Origin: Pedobacter metabolipauper
Lineage (GTDB): Bacteria > Bacteroidota > Bacteroidia > Sphingobacteriales > Sphingobacteriaceae
Length of the DNA stretch: 64,000 bases
NCBI RefSeq assembly: GCF_004362715.1
Contig: NZ_SNYC01000003.1
Location: forward strand, 1,117,601-1,181,600
Direction: 5' to 3'
Part shown: positions 17,777-25,898 of the stretch, one piece after another
How the letters are laid out: each line of letters opens with the position of its first letter
Numbering within the stretch: the stretch's first letter is position 1
Translations under genes and position numbers: made by a program
The notes under the pieces: model-generated
What the model was told of the DNA's origin: nothing
Database searches by the model: none
Seen by the model: the letters and a program-made list of their open reading frames with translations, nothing else

Positions 17777-17850
17777 AATTACTGGTAAAAAATAAAAACA
17801 ACAATGACTGGATTTGGTTATAAGAAAAACTTAATCAAATACCTATCATT

Positions 17851-18474
17851 ATGAAAAACAAAACTTTAGTGGCCTTACTCTTTGCGTCGGCAATCGGTAT
17901 GCAGGCTTGTAATTCTTCAAAAAACGATTCGAATGCAACAGATTCATCCATTACTGATAGCGGATCTGTCATTTCTGCAACAGATACTTTGCCTGTTGCA
18001 GATTCTTTAGCAGTCACAGATTCATTAACCAGGGATCCGGGAAAATATCCTACAGAATTTATGACGCAGGCCGCCATTGGCGGAATGATGGAAATTGCAG
18101 CAGCAAAAGTTGCACAAAAAAATGCTGCAGATCCTAAAGTGAAGGAATTTGCTGCATTGATGATTAAGGACCATACAGCAGCATCGAATGAATTATCTGG
18201 TATTGCCAGGTCAAAAGAATTTTCCTTACCGTCTACCCTACCCGCTAAGGAGCAAATGCACCTTGACGAAATGAAAAAACTATCAGGAGCTGATTTTGAT
18301 AAACATTATATGGACATGATGGTGAATGACCATAAAAAAACAGTGGATTTGTTTAAATCTGCAAAATCTCTTTCTGATGCAGATTTGATGCTATTTGCTA
18401 CAAAAACCTTAAAAACGATCGAATTGCACAACAGAATGGCTGAAGATCTGAATGGATTGATTAAGGCAAAATAA
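17851..18474 (+). CDS. DUF4142 lipoprotein
   Basis: A 207-residue predicted lipoprotein: signal peptide with lipobox-like GMQAC (cysteine at 20), then a Ser/Thr/Asp-rich linker at about 21-60, and a four-helix ferritin-like DUF4142 domain at about 65-205 (PTEFMTQAAIGGMMEIAAAKVA, later HYMDMMVNDHKKTVDLF and TLKTIELHNRMAEDL). Members of this family are membrane-anchored proteins of unclear function, often stress-linked. Whether it binds iron is not known. It appears monocistronic. Confidence 0.88.
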   Translation: MKNKTLVALLFASAIGMQACNSSKNDSNATDSSITDSGSVISATDTLPVADSLAVTDSLTRDPGKYPTEFMTQAAIGGMMEIAAAKVAQKNAADPKVKEFAALMIKDHTAASNELSGIARSKEFSLPSTLPAKEQMHLDEMKKLSGADFDKHYMDMMVNDHKKTVDLFKSAKSLSDADLMLFATKTLKTIELHNRMAEDLNGLIKAK

Positions 18475-18645
18475 AAAACAAGTAATAACCTATATTTTTT
18501 AACAACAATTTATACAATTTATCATTATTTGACGTTTATAGACTAGAATGGGATTTAATTGATGCTTTTTTGTTTAAGAAATATGGGTTATTTACTAAAC
18601 CTGCGTTCAAAAAGTGTTAAAACTTGTTAAATTTTAAAAAAAATA
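18475..18645. other. AT-rich intergenic stretch upstream of a probable RNA gene
   Basis: Highly AT-rich with runs of A and T. I see no gene. It leads into the 21-bp palindrome and promoter of the RNA described next. Confidence 0.4.
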
Positions 18646-18666
18646 ATAGTGTATATTATACACTAT
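18646..18666. promoter_or_regulatory. 21-bp inverted repeat at the -33 region of a probable RNA gene
   Basis: ATAGTGTATA and TATACACTAT are exact reverse complements around one central T. The repeat overlaps the expected -33 region of the promoter with TATATTTAC at 18680-18688, a position typical of operators. Confidence 0.65.
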
Positions 18667-18679
18667 GATATAATAGTTG

Positions 18680-18880
18680 TATATTTACATCGTTAAACAA
18701 TCAGTAAGTCAGAAGACGCTGCTAAAATTTGAAATACAATGTTCCCGGTTTATGTTTAATAAGCCAATACAGTGCCTGAACCGGCTAAGGGAACTTTAAA
18801 GGAAAACCCGTTCATACAGGTTTATATTTGGTTAGAATAGGGATGCTTCGTGGATGCGACAACCCTTTCTTTTTTTTATA
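18680..18880 (+). ncRNA. Probable standalone structured RNA of about 180 nt
   Basis: The region lies between a plus-strand gene end and a minus-strand gene end and has no protein-coding frame of more than a few codons. It has a promoter-like TATATTTAC (18680-18688; TAnnTTTG with one change) with transcription expected near 18694. A stem pairs CCGGTT at 18745-18750 with AACCGG at 18779-18784, extended by GTTC/GAAC with a bulge. A second small hairpin (AAACC/GGTTT) lies near 18806-18824. An interrupted stem (AGGG...CCCT, 18839-18866) is followed by a T-rich tract to 18880, resembling an intrinsic terminator. Size and layout suggest a regulatory RNA such as 6S RNA, but I could not fold a full 6S structure, so the family is open. 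Confidence 0.45.
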
Positions 18881-18956
18881 GCCTTTTGTAATTTCAAATC
18901 CATCCTCTCCATATTCAATAAAGTACTAATTTTTAGTCTATACAGGGTCTACCCCT

Positions 18957-19937
18957 TTATTTCAATTCAACAGAAGGCGTAGTTTCTTTAATAAATATAA
19001 CTGCATCAAAGTCTTCTCCTGGTCGGATCGGGATAGGCTTGGGCTCTTGCCAATTGGAGTATATATTGGTGATCAAACTTACTGCTCCTTTGAATGGGTT
19101 GCTTTTTGAGTTAAATGACAGGAAAAATCTTGGGTATCTGGCTTTAGATAAAGTGCCGGAAAGCGTGCTGTCACTTGTTTGAAAAGCATGGGGCTCAAAT
19201 TTGCCATTGTTCAATACGTTTGCTGTTCCGCTATAAGTATCTAATGCTATCGAAAAAAATTGATTACCAAAGTGTTTTTTTAAATGCCCGCCCATAGGCC
19301 AATATTCGGCCGTTGTGTCCTTTGATAAATGTACATTATGTGCCCATAATATGATTTTATTTTTTTTACCAGGAACAAATCGAATCACATTATCCGCCAT
19401 AAATTTGTCCCTGGTAAAGGGATTGCTCCAATAATCCGGATTGTCGAAACCAACCAGTTTCACCCGGTCATTTTTCGTCTTACCCCTGTTATATTGGCTT
19501 AGCTTCTGAAAAAGCAGATAGATTTCTTCGGTATGATATAAACCCCATCCCTTCATCAAGTCCTTAAGATTTCCCTGACCTGTTTGTACATATAAATCAA
19601 CCGGCTCCATCATAGATTTCGGCACTTCGAAGGCTACTGATCTGAATCCACAGTTTTGAATAAGATAACTGATCATGTGCGCCTTTTGCATATAAAACTC
19701 ATGCGTACCATGCGAAGCCTCTCCAAGACCAACGATATGCTTTCCACTTACTTCTCTTTTTAGAAAAGATAAATCAGACTGGCCGACAGCTGAATCTGCC
19801 TGTATTATTTCATGGGAGTTTTTATTTACCCATTCGAGAGAAGCATCCTGAGCAGATACGGTAAACGTCATCAACAGCAATGCTGTTAAAGATGTACTGA
19901 TGTTTTTCCAGGTAGTAGATTGGCATAAATGTTTCAT
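18957..19937 (-). CDS. Erythromycin-esterase-family hydrolase
   Basis: A 326-residue exported protein (signal peptide ending TVSA, about 1-29) with the erythromycin esterase fold. Key motifs: GLGEASHGTHEFY with the catalytic histidine and conserved glutamate (about 73-86), FRSVAFEVP, LVGFDNPDYW and ILWAHNVHLSKD. The family includes EreA/EreB macrolide esterases, but many members are uncharacterised and chromosomal. Resistance to macrolides cannot be assumed. At 326 residues it is shorter than EreA (about 400). It is followed upstream by an AraC regulator on the same strand, 123 bases away. Confidence 0.85.
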   Translation of the reverse strand: MKHLCQSTTWKNISTSLTALLLMTFTVSAQDASLEWVNKNSHEIIQADSAVGQSDLSFLKREVSGKHIVGLGEASHGTHEFYMQKAHMISYLIQNCGFRSVAFEVPKSMMEPVDLYVQTGQGNLKDLMKGWGLYHTEEIYLLFQKLSQYNRGKTKNDRVKLVGFDNPDYWSNPFTRDKFMADNVIRFVPGKKNKIILWAHNVHLSKDTTAEYWPMGGHLKKHFGNQFFSIALDTYSGTANVLNNGKFEPHAFQTSDSTLSGTLSKARYPRFFLSFNSKSNPFKGAVSLITNIYSNWQEPKPIPIRPGEDFDAVIFIKETTPSVELK

Positions 19938-20060
19938 AGGCTTTATTTGAATTTTTATTCAATAGATGCCAGAAACGAAAAAATTCCATAATAAGTAATA
20001 ACATTATTGGTTAAGATTGATACGCAGGAACGGATGGTTTAAAAAAACAGAGACAGTTTT

Positions 20061-20981
20061 TTAATTAAAAGATTGTCTGAATTTTAACGGAGACAGGTTC
20101 GTCTTATTTTTGAATAGTTTATTAAACGATTGCGGATATTGAAATCCAAGCTGGTAAGCAATTTCACTTACAGATAAGGATGTTGTTATTAATATTTCCT
20201 TTGCTTTCTCAATCAATTTATCATGAATGTGCTGTTGTGTACTTTGTCCGGTCAGCACCCGAAGCATATCACCCAGGTAGCTTGAAGAAATATTTAGCTT
20301 TTCTGAAATATATTGAACCGTTGGCAGGCCAGCTTCCTGAAACTGATCCGTCTCGTAGTATTCAGAAAGCAGTTCATCTATTCTGGCCAGCAGATCGTGA
20401 TTTGAATTTTTGCGGGTTATAAATTGGCGGTTATAAAAGCGGTTGCAATAGTTTAATAATAATTCAATATGCGATACAATGACATCCTGACTAAAGTTAT
20501 CAATTATTGCCCCATACTCCTGCCTGATATTCTTCATCGTATTTTCTACAATAGCCTCTTCCTTTTCAGACAGATGTAATGCTTCATTTACGGCATATGA
20601 AAAATACCCATAATTTTTAATGTTTTTAGATAAAGGATATTGCCTGATAAAATCAGGATGAACAACCAGCCACCATCCTTCCAGTTTTAGATTATCTACT
20701 ATATCGGTGGTAACTACCTGTCCTGGTGAAAAAAAGGTCATTACCCCTTCATCAAAATCATAGTAATGCTGTCCGTACTTCATTTTACCTTCAAAATTCT
20801 TTTTCAGGGCAATGCAGTAAAAATTATAAGCTACCGACCTGAGGTATGCTTCAGAATAACACTTAATCTCCGCAAAATTGATTACGCTAACCAATGGATG
20901 CTCCGGCTTGCTGAGTTCCAGCAGCCGGTGCAATTCATATATTGAATTTATCAGATAAGGTTTTACTCTCATTTTATCCAT
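20061..20981 (-). CDS. AraC-family transcriptional regulator
   Basis: A 306-residue regulator. The N-terminal part (about 1-170) is a cupin-like ligand-binding domain, and the C-terminal part (about 205-303) is a double helix-turn-helix AraC domain: LNISSSYLGDML and LSVSEIAYQLGFQYPQSFNKLFK, with the usual LSPLKFR end. The gene lies 23 bases after the short-chain dehydrogenase gene (its stop at 21004) on the same strand, so the pair may be one unit with the regulator second. Ligand unknown. Confidence 0.9.
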   Translation of the reverse strand: MDKMRVKPYLINSIYELHRLLELSKPEHPLVSVINFAEIKCYSEAYLRSVAYNFYCIALKKNFEGKMKYGQHYYDFDEGVMTFFSPGQVVTTDIVDNLKLEGWWLVVHPDFIRQYPLSKNIKNYGYFSYAVNEALHLSEKEEAIVENTMKNIRQEYGAIIDNFSQDVIVSHIELLLNYCNRFYNRQFITRKNSNHDLLARIDELLSEYYETDQFQEAGLPTVQYISEKLNISSSYLGDMLRVLTGQSTQQHIHDKLIEKAKEILITTSLSVSEIAYQLGFQYPQSFNKLFKNKTNLSPLKFRQSFN

Positions 20982-21003
20982 TTACATAAAGGTAATCAAA
21001 GTA

Positions 21004-21849
21004 TTAATCAAAATTAGTAGACAAGGTAACATCCTTCCAGGCTTCAATTTCTTGTTTTTCCTTTTCTCTATGCTCGTTTACCAGCTGATAAGTATCCGGG
21101 CCTAATAATAAATGCAGCGGTGGATTTTCATGATCCACAAGACCGGCCAGAATTTGAACCAATTTCTCTGGATCCCCTTGTTGCCGGCCACTAAAATCTG
21201 TCCACATTTTCTCCGCAGCATCCAGATTATAAACATCAATCCGGTTCTTAGCAAACGTAAGTGACCCTTTATCCATAAAATTAGTCCTGAACTGCCCCGG
21301 GGCCACCACGGTAACTTTAATGCCAAATGCTTTTGTTTCTTCAGCTAAGGCCTCTGAAAGACCAATCACTGCAAATTTAGCTGCATTATAGCTTGCTGCA
21401 TTTGCAAAACCAACATAGCCTGCATTTGAAGAGATGTTAATGATGTGGCCTGATTGCTGCGTTCTTAGATAAGGTATTGCCGCCCGGATCACATTTACCG
21501 TTCCAAACAGGTTTACATCAATAGTCTGGCGAAATTCCTGATCGGTCATTTCTTCCATGCTCCCTACAAGGGAATAGCCGGCATTATTAACGACCACATC
21601 CAGTCCGCCAAACCGCTCCACCGTTTTCCCGACCGCTGCGCCAACACTTTCATCAGAAGTAAGATCTACCTTTAACGGAAGGAAATTTTCGGTATGTTCT
21701 TGAATACTCTTCGAAAATTCTTCAGCATTTCTGGAGGTTGCAGCAACTTTGTCCCCTCTTGACAGCAACAGCTTTGTTAAGACCAACCCCAGGCCTTTGG
21801 ATGCTCCGGTAATAAACCATATTTTTTGATTATTGATAATTTCATTCAT
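21004..21849 (-). CDS. Short-chain dehydrogenase/reductase
   Basis: An NAD(P)-dependent oxidoreductase of 281 residues. The Rossmann motif is TGASKGLG at 14-21, the stabilising NNAG at 88-91, and catalytic S140, Y154 and K158 in the SYNAAKFA block. The length and C-terminal extension fit the classical SDR group acting on ketones or aldehydes, often annotated as oxidoreductases of unclear substrate. The ATG at 21849 begins right before the fold; an open frame to 21936 has no SDR sequence. Confidence 0.92.
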   Translation of the reverse strand: MNEIINNQKIWFITGASKGLGLVLTKLLLSRGDKVAATSRNAEEFSKSIQEHTENFLPLKVDLTSDESVGAAVGKTVERFGGLDVVVNNAGYSLVGSMEEMTDQEFRQTIDVNLFGTVNVIRAAIPYLRTQQSGHIINISSNAGYVGFANAASYNAAKFAVIGLSEALAEETKAFGIKVTVVAPGQFRTNFMDKGSLTFAKNRIDVYNLDAAEKMWTDFSGRQQGDPEKLVQILAGLVDHENPPLHLLLGPDTYQLVNEHREKEKQEIEAWKDVTLSTNFD

Positions 21850-22054
21850 AACGTTGATTTTTAAGTGTATCGGCATTACAAATGTCCGGGAAAACAAAGA
21901 CATAAAAGTATCCGGATCGAGCGGTGTTGTGTCCAAAATGATCTTTATGCCCAGCTTAAATTAAAAACCATCCGATAAAGCATTGCCAGGGGCCTGCCTT
22001 TAACTATAAGGAGATTATCTCGTGTTGTATTTCCAATGGCTTGGCAGAGGCATT

Positions 22055-22069
22055 GTGGTCTGAGACCAC
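22055..22069. repeat. 15-bp palindrome next to tandem repeats
   Basis: GTGGTCT and AGACCAC are exact reverse complements around one G. The right arm contains AGACC, which also closes the first 11-bp tandem unit, so the two structures may share a binding protein or be products of local repeat expansion. Confidence 0.7.
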
Positions 22070-22122
22070 GAATAGACCGCTGATAGACCGGGAATAGACC
22101 AAGAATAGACCAGGAATATATA
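22068..22122. repeat. Five 11-bp tandem units (GAATAGACC-like)
   Basis: Consecutive units at 22068, 22079, 22090, 22101 and 22112. The first four share TAGACC at the end and most share GAATAG in the middle; the fifth decays into AGGAATATATA. Eleven bases is close to one helical turn, so a protein could bind the same face of each unit. Confidence 0.8.
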
Positions 22123-22125
22123 CTT

Positions 22126-22156
22126 AACTTGTCTTGCCCTGCTTTAGCTATACAGG
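22126..22156. repeat. Left copy of a 32-bp tandem repeat split by the IS
   Basis: The sequence AACTTGTCTTG-C-CCTGCTTTAGCTATA-C-AG matches the right copy at 23700 with two differences over 30 bases. It ends with the target duplication ACAGG at 22152-22156. Confidence 0.8.
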
Positions 22157-22179
22157 TTATTGATTTAATTTTAAATTGA

Positions 22180-23115
22180 CTATACACGCAAATCTATAAT
22201 TCCTGATTCGGTTATACAAGTTGCACTTTGTTCTTGTTTATACTTTTTTGGTTTCCATCTTTTTTTAAGTTCACCTTGTTTATGGTGCGCTTGTTCAGGT
22301 GTCAGGTAGTCGCAGCTGGCATGTGGTCTGATTTGATTATATGTTTGAATATTTTCCCTGATCTTTCTTGTAGTTTCCTTTAACCCTGTTTGTGGTCCAT
22401 ATAGGTCAAACTCTGCTTTTAAGATACCGTTTACCCGCTCAGCGATTGCATTCTCGTATGGATCTCCATTCTCAGTCATGCTTATTGCAATACGGTTTCG
22501 GATAAGTAGGTCTACATAGGCTTTACTGCAGTATTGTGATCCCCGGTCAGAATGATGGATAAGCTTGGTTTCCGGGTATTTCCGATCTGCTACTGCCATC
22601 TCCAGGGCATCTGTGCAACCCTGCGCTGAAAGATCTTTCCGAAAAGCCCATCCCATAATCTTTTTAGAATAAGCATCGGTGATCAGGCTTAGGTAGCCCC
22701 ACTGCTTTCTAAGCTGGATATAAGTAATATCACTTACCCAGACCTGTTCAGGGTGATTGATAACCAGTTCTTTGATCAGGTTATTATACTTGTGCATCCA
22801 ATGCCTCGAATTAGTGGTGAACACTTTTCTTTTGCGGTTCCTGATATACAGGCTATGTTCCCTCATCAAGTCAAAAAGATAGTCCCGTCCAATTTTGATG
22901 CCGTGTTGACCCAATGGCTCCTGTAGCATATAATGCAGCTTTAGGGTGCCTATTCTATTTTGTTTCTTGCGAATATCAAGTACATGCTGCAAAACAATCT
23001 CATCTTTAAGTCCCAGGTCCTGAACCCGCCACTGATGGTCATAATAAGCGTGCCTTGTCTTGCCAAACTGTCTGCACAGCAACTTGATCCCCAGCTTGGG
23101 GAAGTTCTGTTTCAT
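22180..23115 (-). CDS. IS3-family transposase OrfB (DDE integrase core)
   Basis: The catalytic part of the IS3 transposase, 311 residues. An N-terminal HTH_21 domain (about 45-95) precedes an RNase H-like rve domain with the DDE triad D129 (VWVSDITY), D190 (HHSDRGSQY) and E226 (NAIAERVNG); the 35 residues between the second aspartate and the glutamate match the DD(35)E spacing. Its ATG overlaps the orfA stop by four bases (ATGA). In IS3 elements a frameshift normally joins OrfA and OrfB into the active OrfAB transposase. Confidence 0.96.
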   Translation of the reverse strand: MKQNFPKLGIKLLCRQFGKTRHAYYDHQWRVQDLGLKDEIVLQHVLDIRKKQNRIGTLKLHYMLQEPLGQHGIKIGRDYLFDLMREHSLYIRNRKRKVFTTNSRHWMHKYNNLIKELVINHPEQVWVSDITYIQLRKQWGYLSLITDAYSKKIMGWAFRKDLSAQGCTDALEMAVADRKYPETKLIHHSDRGSQYCSKAYVDLLIRNRIAISMTENGDPYENAIAERVNGILKAEFDLYGPQTGLKETTRKIRENIQTYNQIRPHASCDYLTPEQAHHKQGELKKRWKPKKYKQEQSATCITESGIIDLRV

Positions 23116-23651
23116 TTTGATGACTGCCTGGCACCAGACTTTTTTCTAATATCGATCTTAAGCTGTTCTTCAGCAATATCGATCATAGTATCCAGTGCCC
23201 GGATCTTAAGGTTAGCCTCATCCAGAGCCTTCTGCAGAGCTCTGAGTTCAGTATTATTGGATTCTGATGTCTCCTTTTTTGGCATAACTGGCGGATTGAT
23301 ACTGTTAAGTTCGGCATTTTCTTCCTTAAATCTCTTTATCCAATGATTTATCACTGTTCTACTACTGATATTGAATACAATCAGTGCCTCCTTGATACTC
23401 ATACCAGACTCTACAGCACGTACTACAGAACGCCGCTCAGCCTGTGTATATGACTTTATTCCACTGCGATATCCGTGTTTGGAAAGCCATTCCTCAAGGG
23501 TTCTTGAGGACATACCATATTCACGAATTAGATCTTTACGGGGAACACCCTGCTCGACAAGGCTGACAATATGAGAGATCAAGCGTTTGTCAAAATGCTG
23601 ATTCGGGTTTGATCTTGGACCAACAATAAATTCTGTTTCTTTTGTTTCCAT
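23112..23651 (-). CDS. IS3-family transposase OrfA (DNA-binding subunit)
   Basis: A 179-residue protein with two helix-turn-helix segments (about 25-60 REYGMSSRTLEEWL and about 70-110 with MSIKEALIVFNISSRTV), followed by a leucine-rich coiled coil at about 130-165 that fits the dimerisation zipper of IS3 OrfA proteins. It is longer than many OrfA proteins of about 100 residues, because of the two HTH units. The upstream hairpin TACACT...AGTGTA (23651-23669) overlaps its start region and could limit translation read in from outside. Confidence 0.93.
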   Translation of the reverse strand: METKETEFIVGPRSNPNQHFDKRLISHIVSLVEQGVPRKDLIREYGMSSRTLEEWLSKHGYRSGIKSYTQAERRSVVRAVESGMSIKEALIVFNISSRTVINHWIKRFKEENAELNSINPPVMPKKETSESNNTELRALQKALDEANLKIRALDTMIDIAEEQLKIDIRKKSGARQSSK

Positions 23652-23699
23652 ACACTGTTTTTTAGTGTATAGCTTTTTTAGGAATCGACACTGACAGGA

Positions 23700-23731
23700 A
23701 ACTTGTCTTGTCCTGCTTTAGCTATATAGTA
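23700..23731. repeat. Right copy of the 32-bp tandem repeat
   Basis: Pairs with 22126-22156. Removing the IS and one ACAGG restores two adjacent 32-bp units. See the left copy. Confidence 0.8.
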
Positions 23732-23769
23732 TCCAAGCTAAACTCATTTAAGAGACGGACAACCTGGTA

Positions 23770-24954
23770 TCAGGCTGTCATCCGCTTTTGCGTGTTCTTC
23801 CAATAAATCAGGTACAACAATCCAGTAAATGTAACGCCTGCAGTTGCATATAGTAAATAAGGAATCATGAGGATCACGTCCTGGTAAAACCAGCCGGTAA
23901 ATAATGCGCCCAGTCCAATGCCCGCTTCCAGTGCAATATACATTGTGGCCATGGCTTTGCCCCTGTATTTAGGATCACTCAGATCAATGGTCCACGCATT
24001 TAATGCCGGTGACAGGATTCCCGTAGCTACGCCATAAACCACTGCGCCGCTAAGCAGTCCTGCTTCCGTTTTAAATGTACCAATAACAATTAATGACAAA
24101 CAAAGGGTTACAAGTCCGGCAATAGCTACATTAAGACGGCCATGCCGGTCCGATACTTTACCTGAAATAAAACGGATTAATAACGAAGAAAGTGTAAATG
24201 CCATAAAAAACAAACCCTTGTTTGCCATGCCCAGGTAGCTACTCCAATCCGGGATCAACGTTAAGATTGCCCCATAGCCTACATAGGAAAGAAAAGTTAC
24301 GATTGCCGAAGGTATGACACGGATATCTATAATGTCATACCTGGAGATCTTTAATGCTGACAGGCTGAACTTCTGCCTGTTCTGAAGCGTCTCTTTCATA
24401 TTCATGAGGATGATGATGGACAGCAATGCAAAAAATGAAGAACAATAGAAAAGTACGTCTATTGAATATACACCGCTAATAAAGCTTCCGATTGCCGGGC
24501 CGATCGCCATTCCTGTGCTAAAACACAATCCATGAATCCCCAGTGCCTCTCCCCAGCGCTCCCTCGGAATAATATCTGCCACATAAGCTGCTGTTGCCGT
24601 TGGTTTAAAACCTGTAGAAAAGCCATGGATCAACCGTAAAAACAGAAATCCGGATACCGTTCCCAGAATGGGATATAGAAAACCGCAAACGAAACAGACT
24701 ATGGAGCCCACAGCCATAACAGGAACCCGTCCGATGGTATCGGTTAACTTTCCGCTAAAAGGCCTGGAGATCCCCGCTGTAAGTGTAAATAATGCAATGA
24801 TCAGTCCTTTATATTCTGCACCGCCAAGACTGCTCAGATATTGGGGCAGATCAGGGATCAGCATATTAAAGCTGGCAGAGAACAGCAATGAACTCAGACA
24901 AAGCAATGCAAACGGAAGGTTATATATAGGATCTTGATACCAGGAACTCTTCAT
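23770..24954 (-). CDS. MFS transporter, probable drug/metabolite exporter
   Basis: A 394-residue integral membrane protein of the major facilitator superfamily with 12 predicted helices. The loop between helices 2 and 3 has the GKLTDTIGRVPVM signature of the family, repeated in the second half as GKVSDRHGRLNV. The class resembles DHA1-type exporters. Substrate unknown. It stands alone between the IS element and the thioesterase gene, with a 123-bp gap upstream. Confidence 0.9.
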   Translation of the reverse strand: MKSSWYQDPIYNLPFALLCLSSLLFSASFNMLIPDLPQYLSSLGGAEYKGLIIALFTLTAGISRPFSGKLTDTIGRVPVMAVGSIVCFVCGFLYPILGTVSGFLFLRLIHGFSTGFKPTATAAYVADIIPRERWGEALGIHGLCFSTGMAIGPAIGSFISGVYSIDVLFYCSSFFALLSIIILMNMKETLQNRQKFSLSALKISRYDIIDIRVIPSAIVTFLSYVGYGAILTLIPDWSSYLGMANKGLFFMAFTLSSLLIRFISGKVSDRHGRLNVAIAGLVTLCLSLIVIGTFKTEAGLLSGAVVYGVATGILSPALNAWTIDLSDPKYRGKAMATMYIALEAGIGLGALFTGWFYQDVILMIPYLLYATAGVTFTGLLYLIYWKNTQKRMTA

Positions 24955-25077
24955 AAACGCTGCAAAAATAACATTTTACAACCAGTTAAGTCTTATCGTT
25001 TTCCAGCAGATAAAATATAATCAGCAATGCGGTCTGTATCTGATTTGCTGGTGTGAATAACTATAGACACAGCAATT

Positions 25078-25665
25078 TTATAAACTAATCTGACAGCGCT
25101 CACCCTTAAGCAGGGTTACGCATTGCGCATCCGTATAATCATCCTTTATGCTGGCTTCATCCTTTTTGTAGTTGGCTTTAAGTTTCTTCCGGTTTAAGGA
25201 CTGTGCAAACCGGCGCACATCATCTGCACTTTTTAAGATTAACCCCGGCACCACCTTAGGTTTGTGGTCGTCACCTATTGCTACCATTGTAAAGTAACTC
25301 GTATTTGTATGCTTTTTAACCTGTGTTTTTAAATTCTCAGAGATTACACGAATCCCAATGATCATAGAGGTATTGCCTACATAATTAACAGATGCCATCA
25401 GCGAAACGAGATCACCTACTTCTACAGGTGCCAAAAAATCAACAACATCTATTGAGGCAGTGATGCAATAGCCATCTGAATGTTTTGCTGCACAAACATA
25501 GGCTACCTTATCCATAAGGCTTAAGATGATCCCTCCGTGGATCTTACCGCCAAAATTGGAATAAGATGGGATCATTAATTCGGTTAAGGTAGTCTGGGAA
25601 TCTTGAACAGCTTTAAAATCTTGCATAATACGTTGAAATTGATGAATAATGTTCTGGTTATTCAA
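25078..25665 (-). CDS. Acyl-CoA thioesterase (hotdog fold)
   Basis: Hydrolyses acyl-CoA to free fatty acid and CoA. The 195-residue protein has a single hotdog domain at about 20-135 with the family motif NFGGKIHGGIILSLMDKVAYVCA, the typical substrate and active-site region of YciA/BACH-type enzymes, and strand block ITASIDVVDFLAPVEVGDLV. The C-terminal 60 residues are a lysine-rich extension. Acyl-chain preference cannot be inferred. It is divergent from the DUF892 gene. Confidence 0.92.
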   Translation of the reverse strand: MNNQNIIHQFQRIMQDFKAVQDSQTTLTELMIPSYSNFGGKIHGGIILSLMDKVAYVCAAKHSDGYCITASIDVVDFLAPVEVGDLVSLMASVNYVGNTSMIIGIRVISENLKTQVKKHTNTSYFTMVAIGDDHKPKVVPGLILKSADDVRRFAQSLNRKKLKANYKKDEASIKDDYTDAQCVTLLKGERCQISL

Positions 25666-25898
25666 ATATGTAATTTTTTAAGGATTTAAGCTAAATACAG
25701 GGTTTATATACTCTTTTAAACATGCTTGATTGGTAGAATATTGCGTATGATTTCTATTTGGGAATCTATTTTATTATTAACTGAAAATAAATGATTTTAC
25801 ATCAAACAAATAAAATCAGCGCGTGTTATAGCGATTGACGACTGTTTTCTACCAGCTGCAGTTGTCCGACTTTGCTAGAAAAGATAAACACAAATCCT

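Larger units (their letters stand above)
21850..22125. other. Intergenic stretch beside the IS element
   Basis: No gene is convincing. It holds a 15-bp palindrome and five 11-bp tandem units listed separately. The rest looks like unremarkable AT-rich DNA upstream of the SDR gene. Confidence 0.5.
22157..23693 (-). mobile_element. IS3-family insertion sequence
   Basis: A 1537-bp element with two overlapping frames, orfA (23112-23651) and orfB (22180-23115), both intact. Short imperfect end similarity: inward CTATACAC at 22180-22187 and its complement GTGTATAG at 23665-23672, with partial TTGATT/TCGATT matches further out. ACAGG flanks both ends (22152-22156 and 23694-23698), a 5-bp target duplication. 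Outer boundaries are inferred from that duplication and from the interrupted 32-bp tandem repeat, since the terminal inverted repeats are weak. The intact frames suggest a fairly recent insertion. Confidence 0.78.

Noticed and set aside
18680-18880. Reading the RNA region as a cobalamin or other riboswitch
   Set aside because: The known conserved blocks of the cobalamin aptamer are not present and no downstream gene on the same strand could be controlled, so a standalone RNA is more likely.
22041-22057. A sigma-54-like TTGGCA...TTG sequence on the plus strand near the tandem repeats
   Set aside because: Spacing is similar to the consensus but the -12 end differs, and no plus-strand gene follows. 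The better site is at 45969-45985.
22068-22122. The 11-bp repeats as a CRISPR array
   Set aside because: Units are contiguous with no spacers, too short, and no cas genes are present.
21945-22187. An open frame on the minus strand of 80 codons between the SDR gene and the transposase
   Set aside because: It covers the 11-bp repeats, one 32-bp unit and the IS end, has no family resemblance and would be broken by removal of the IS. I treat the region as non-coding.
22126-23731. The 30-base direct repeats flanking the IS read as an unusually long target duplication
   Set aside because: IS3 elements make 3-5-bp duplications. The two copies differ at two positions and lie outside ACAGG, so an older tandem duplication is the better explanation.
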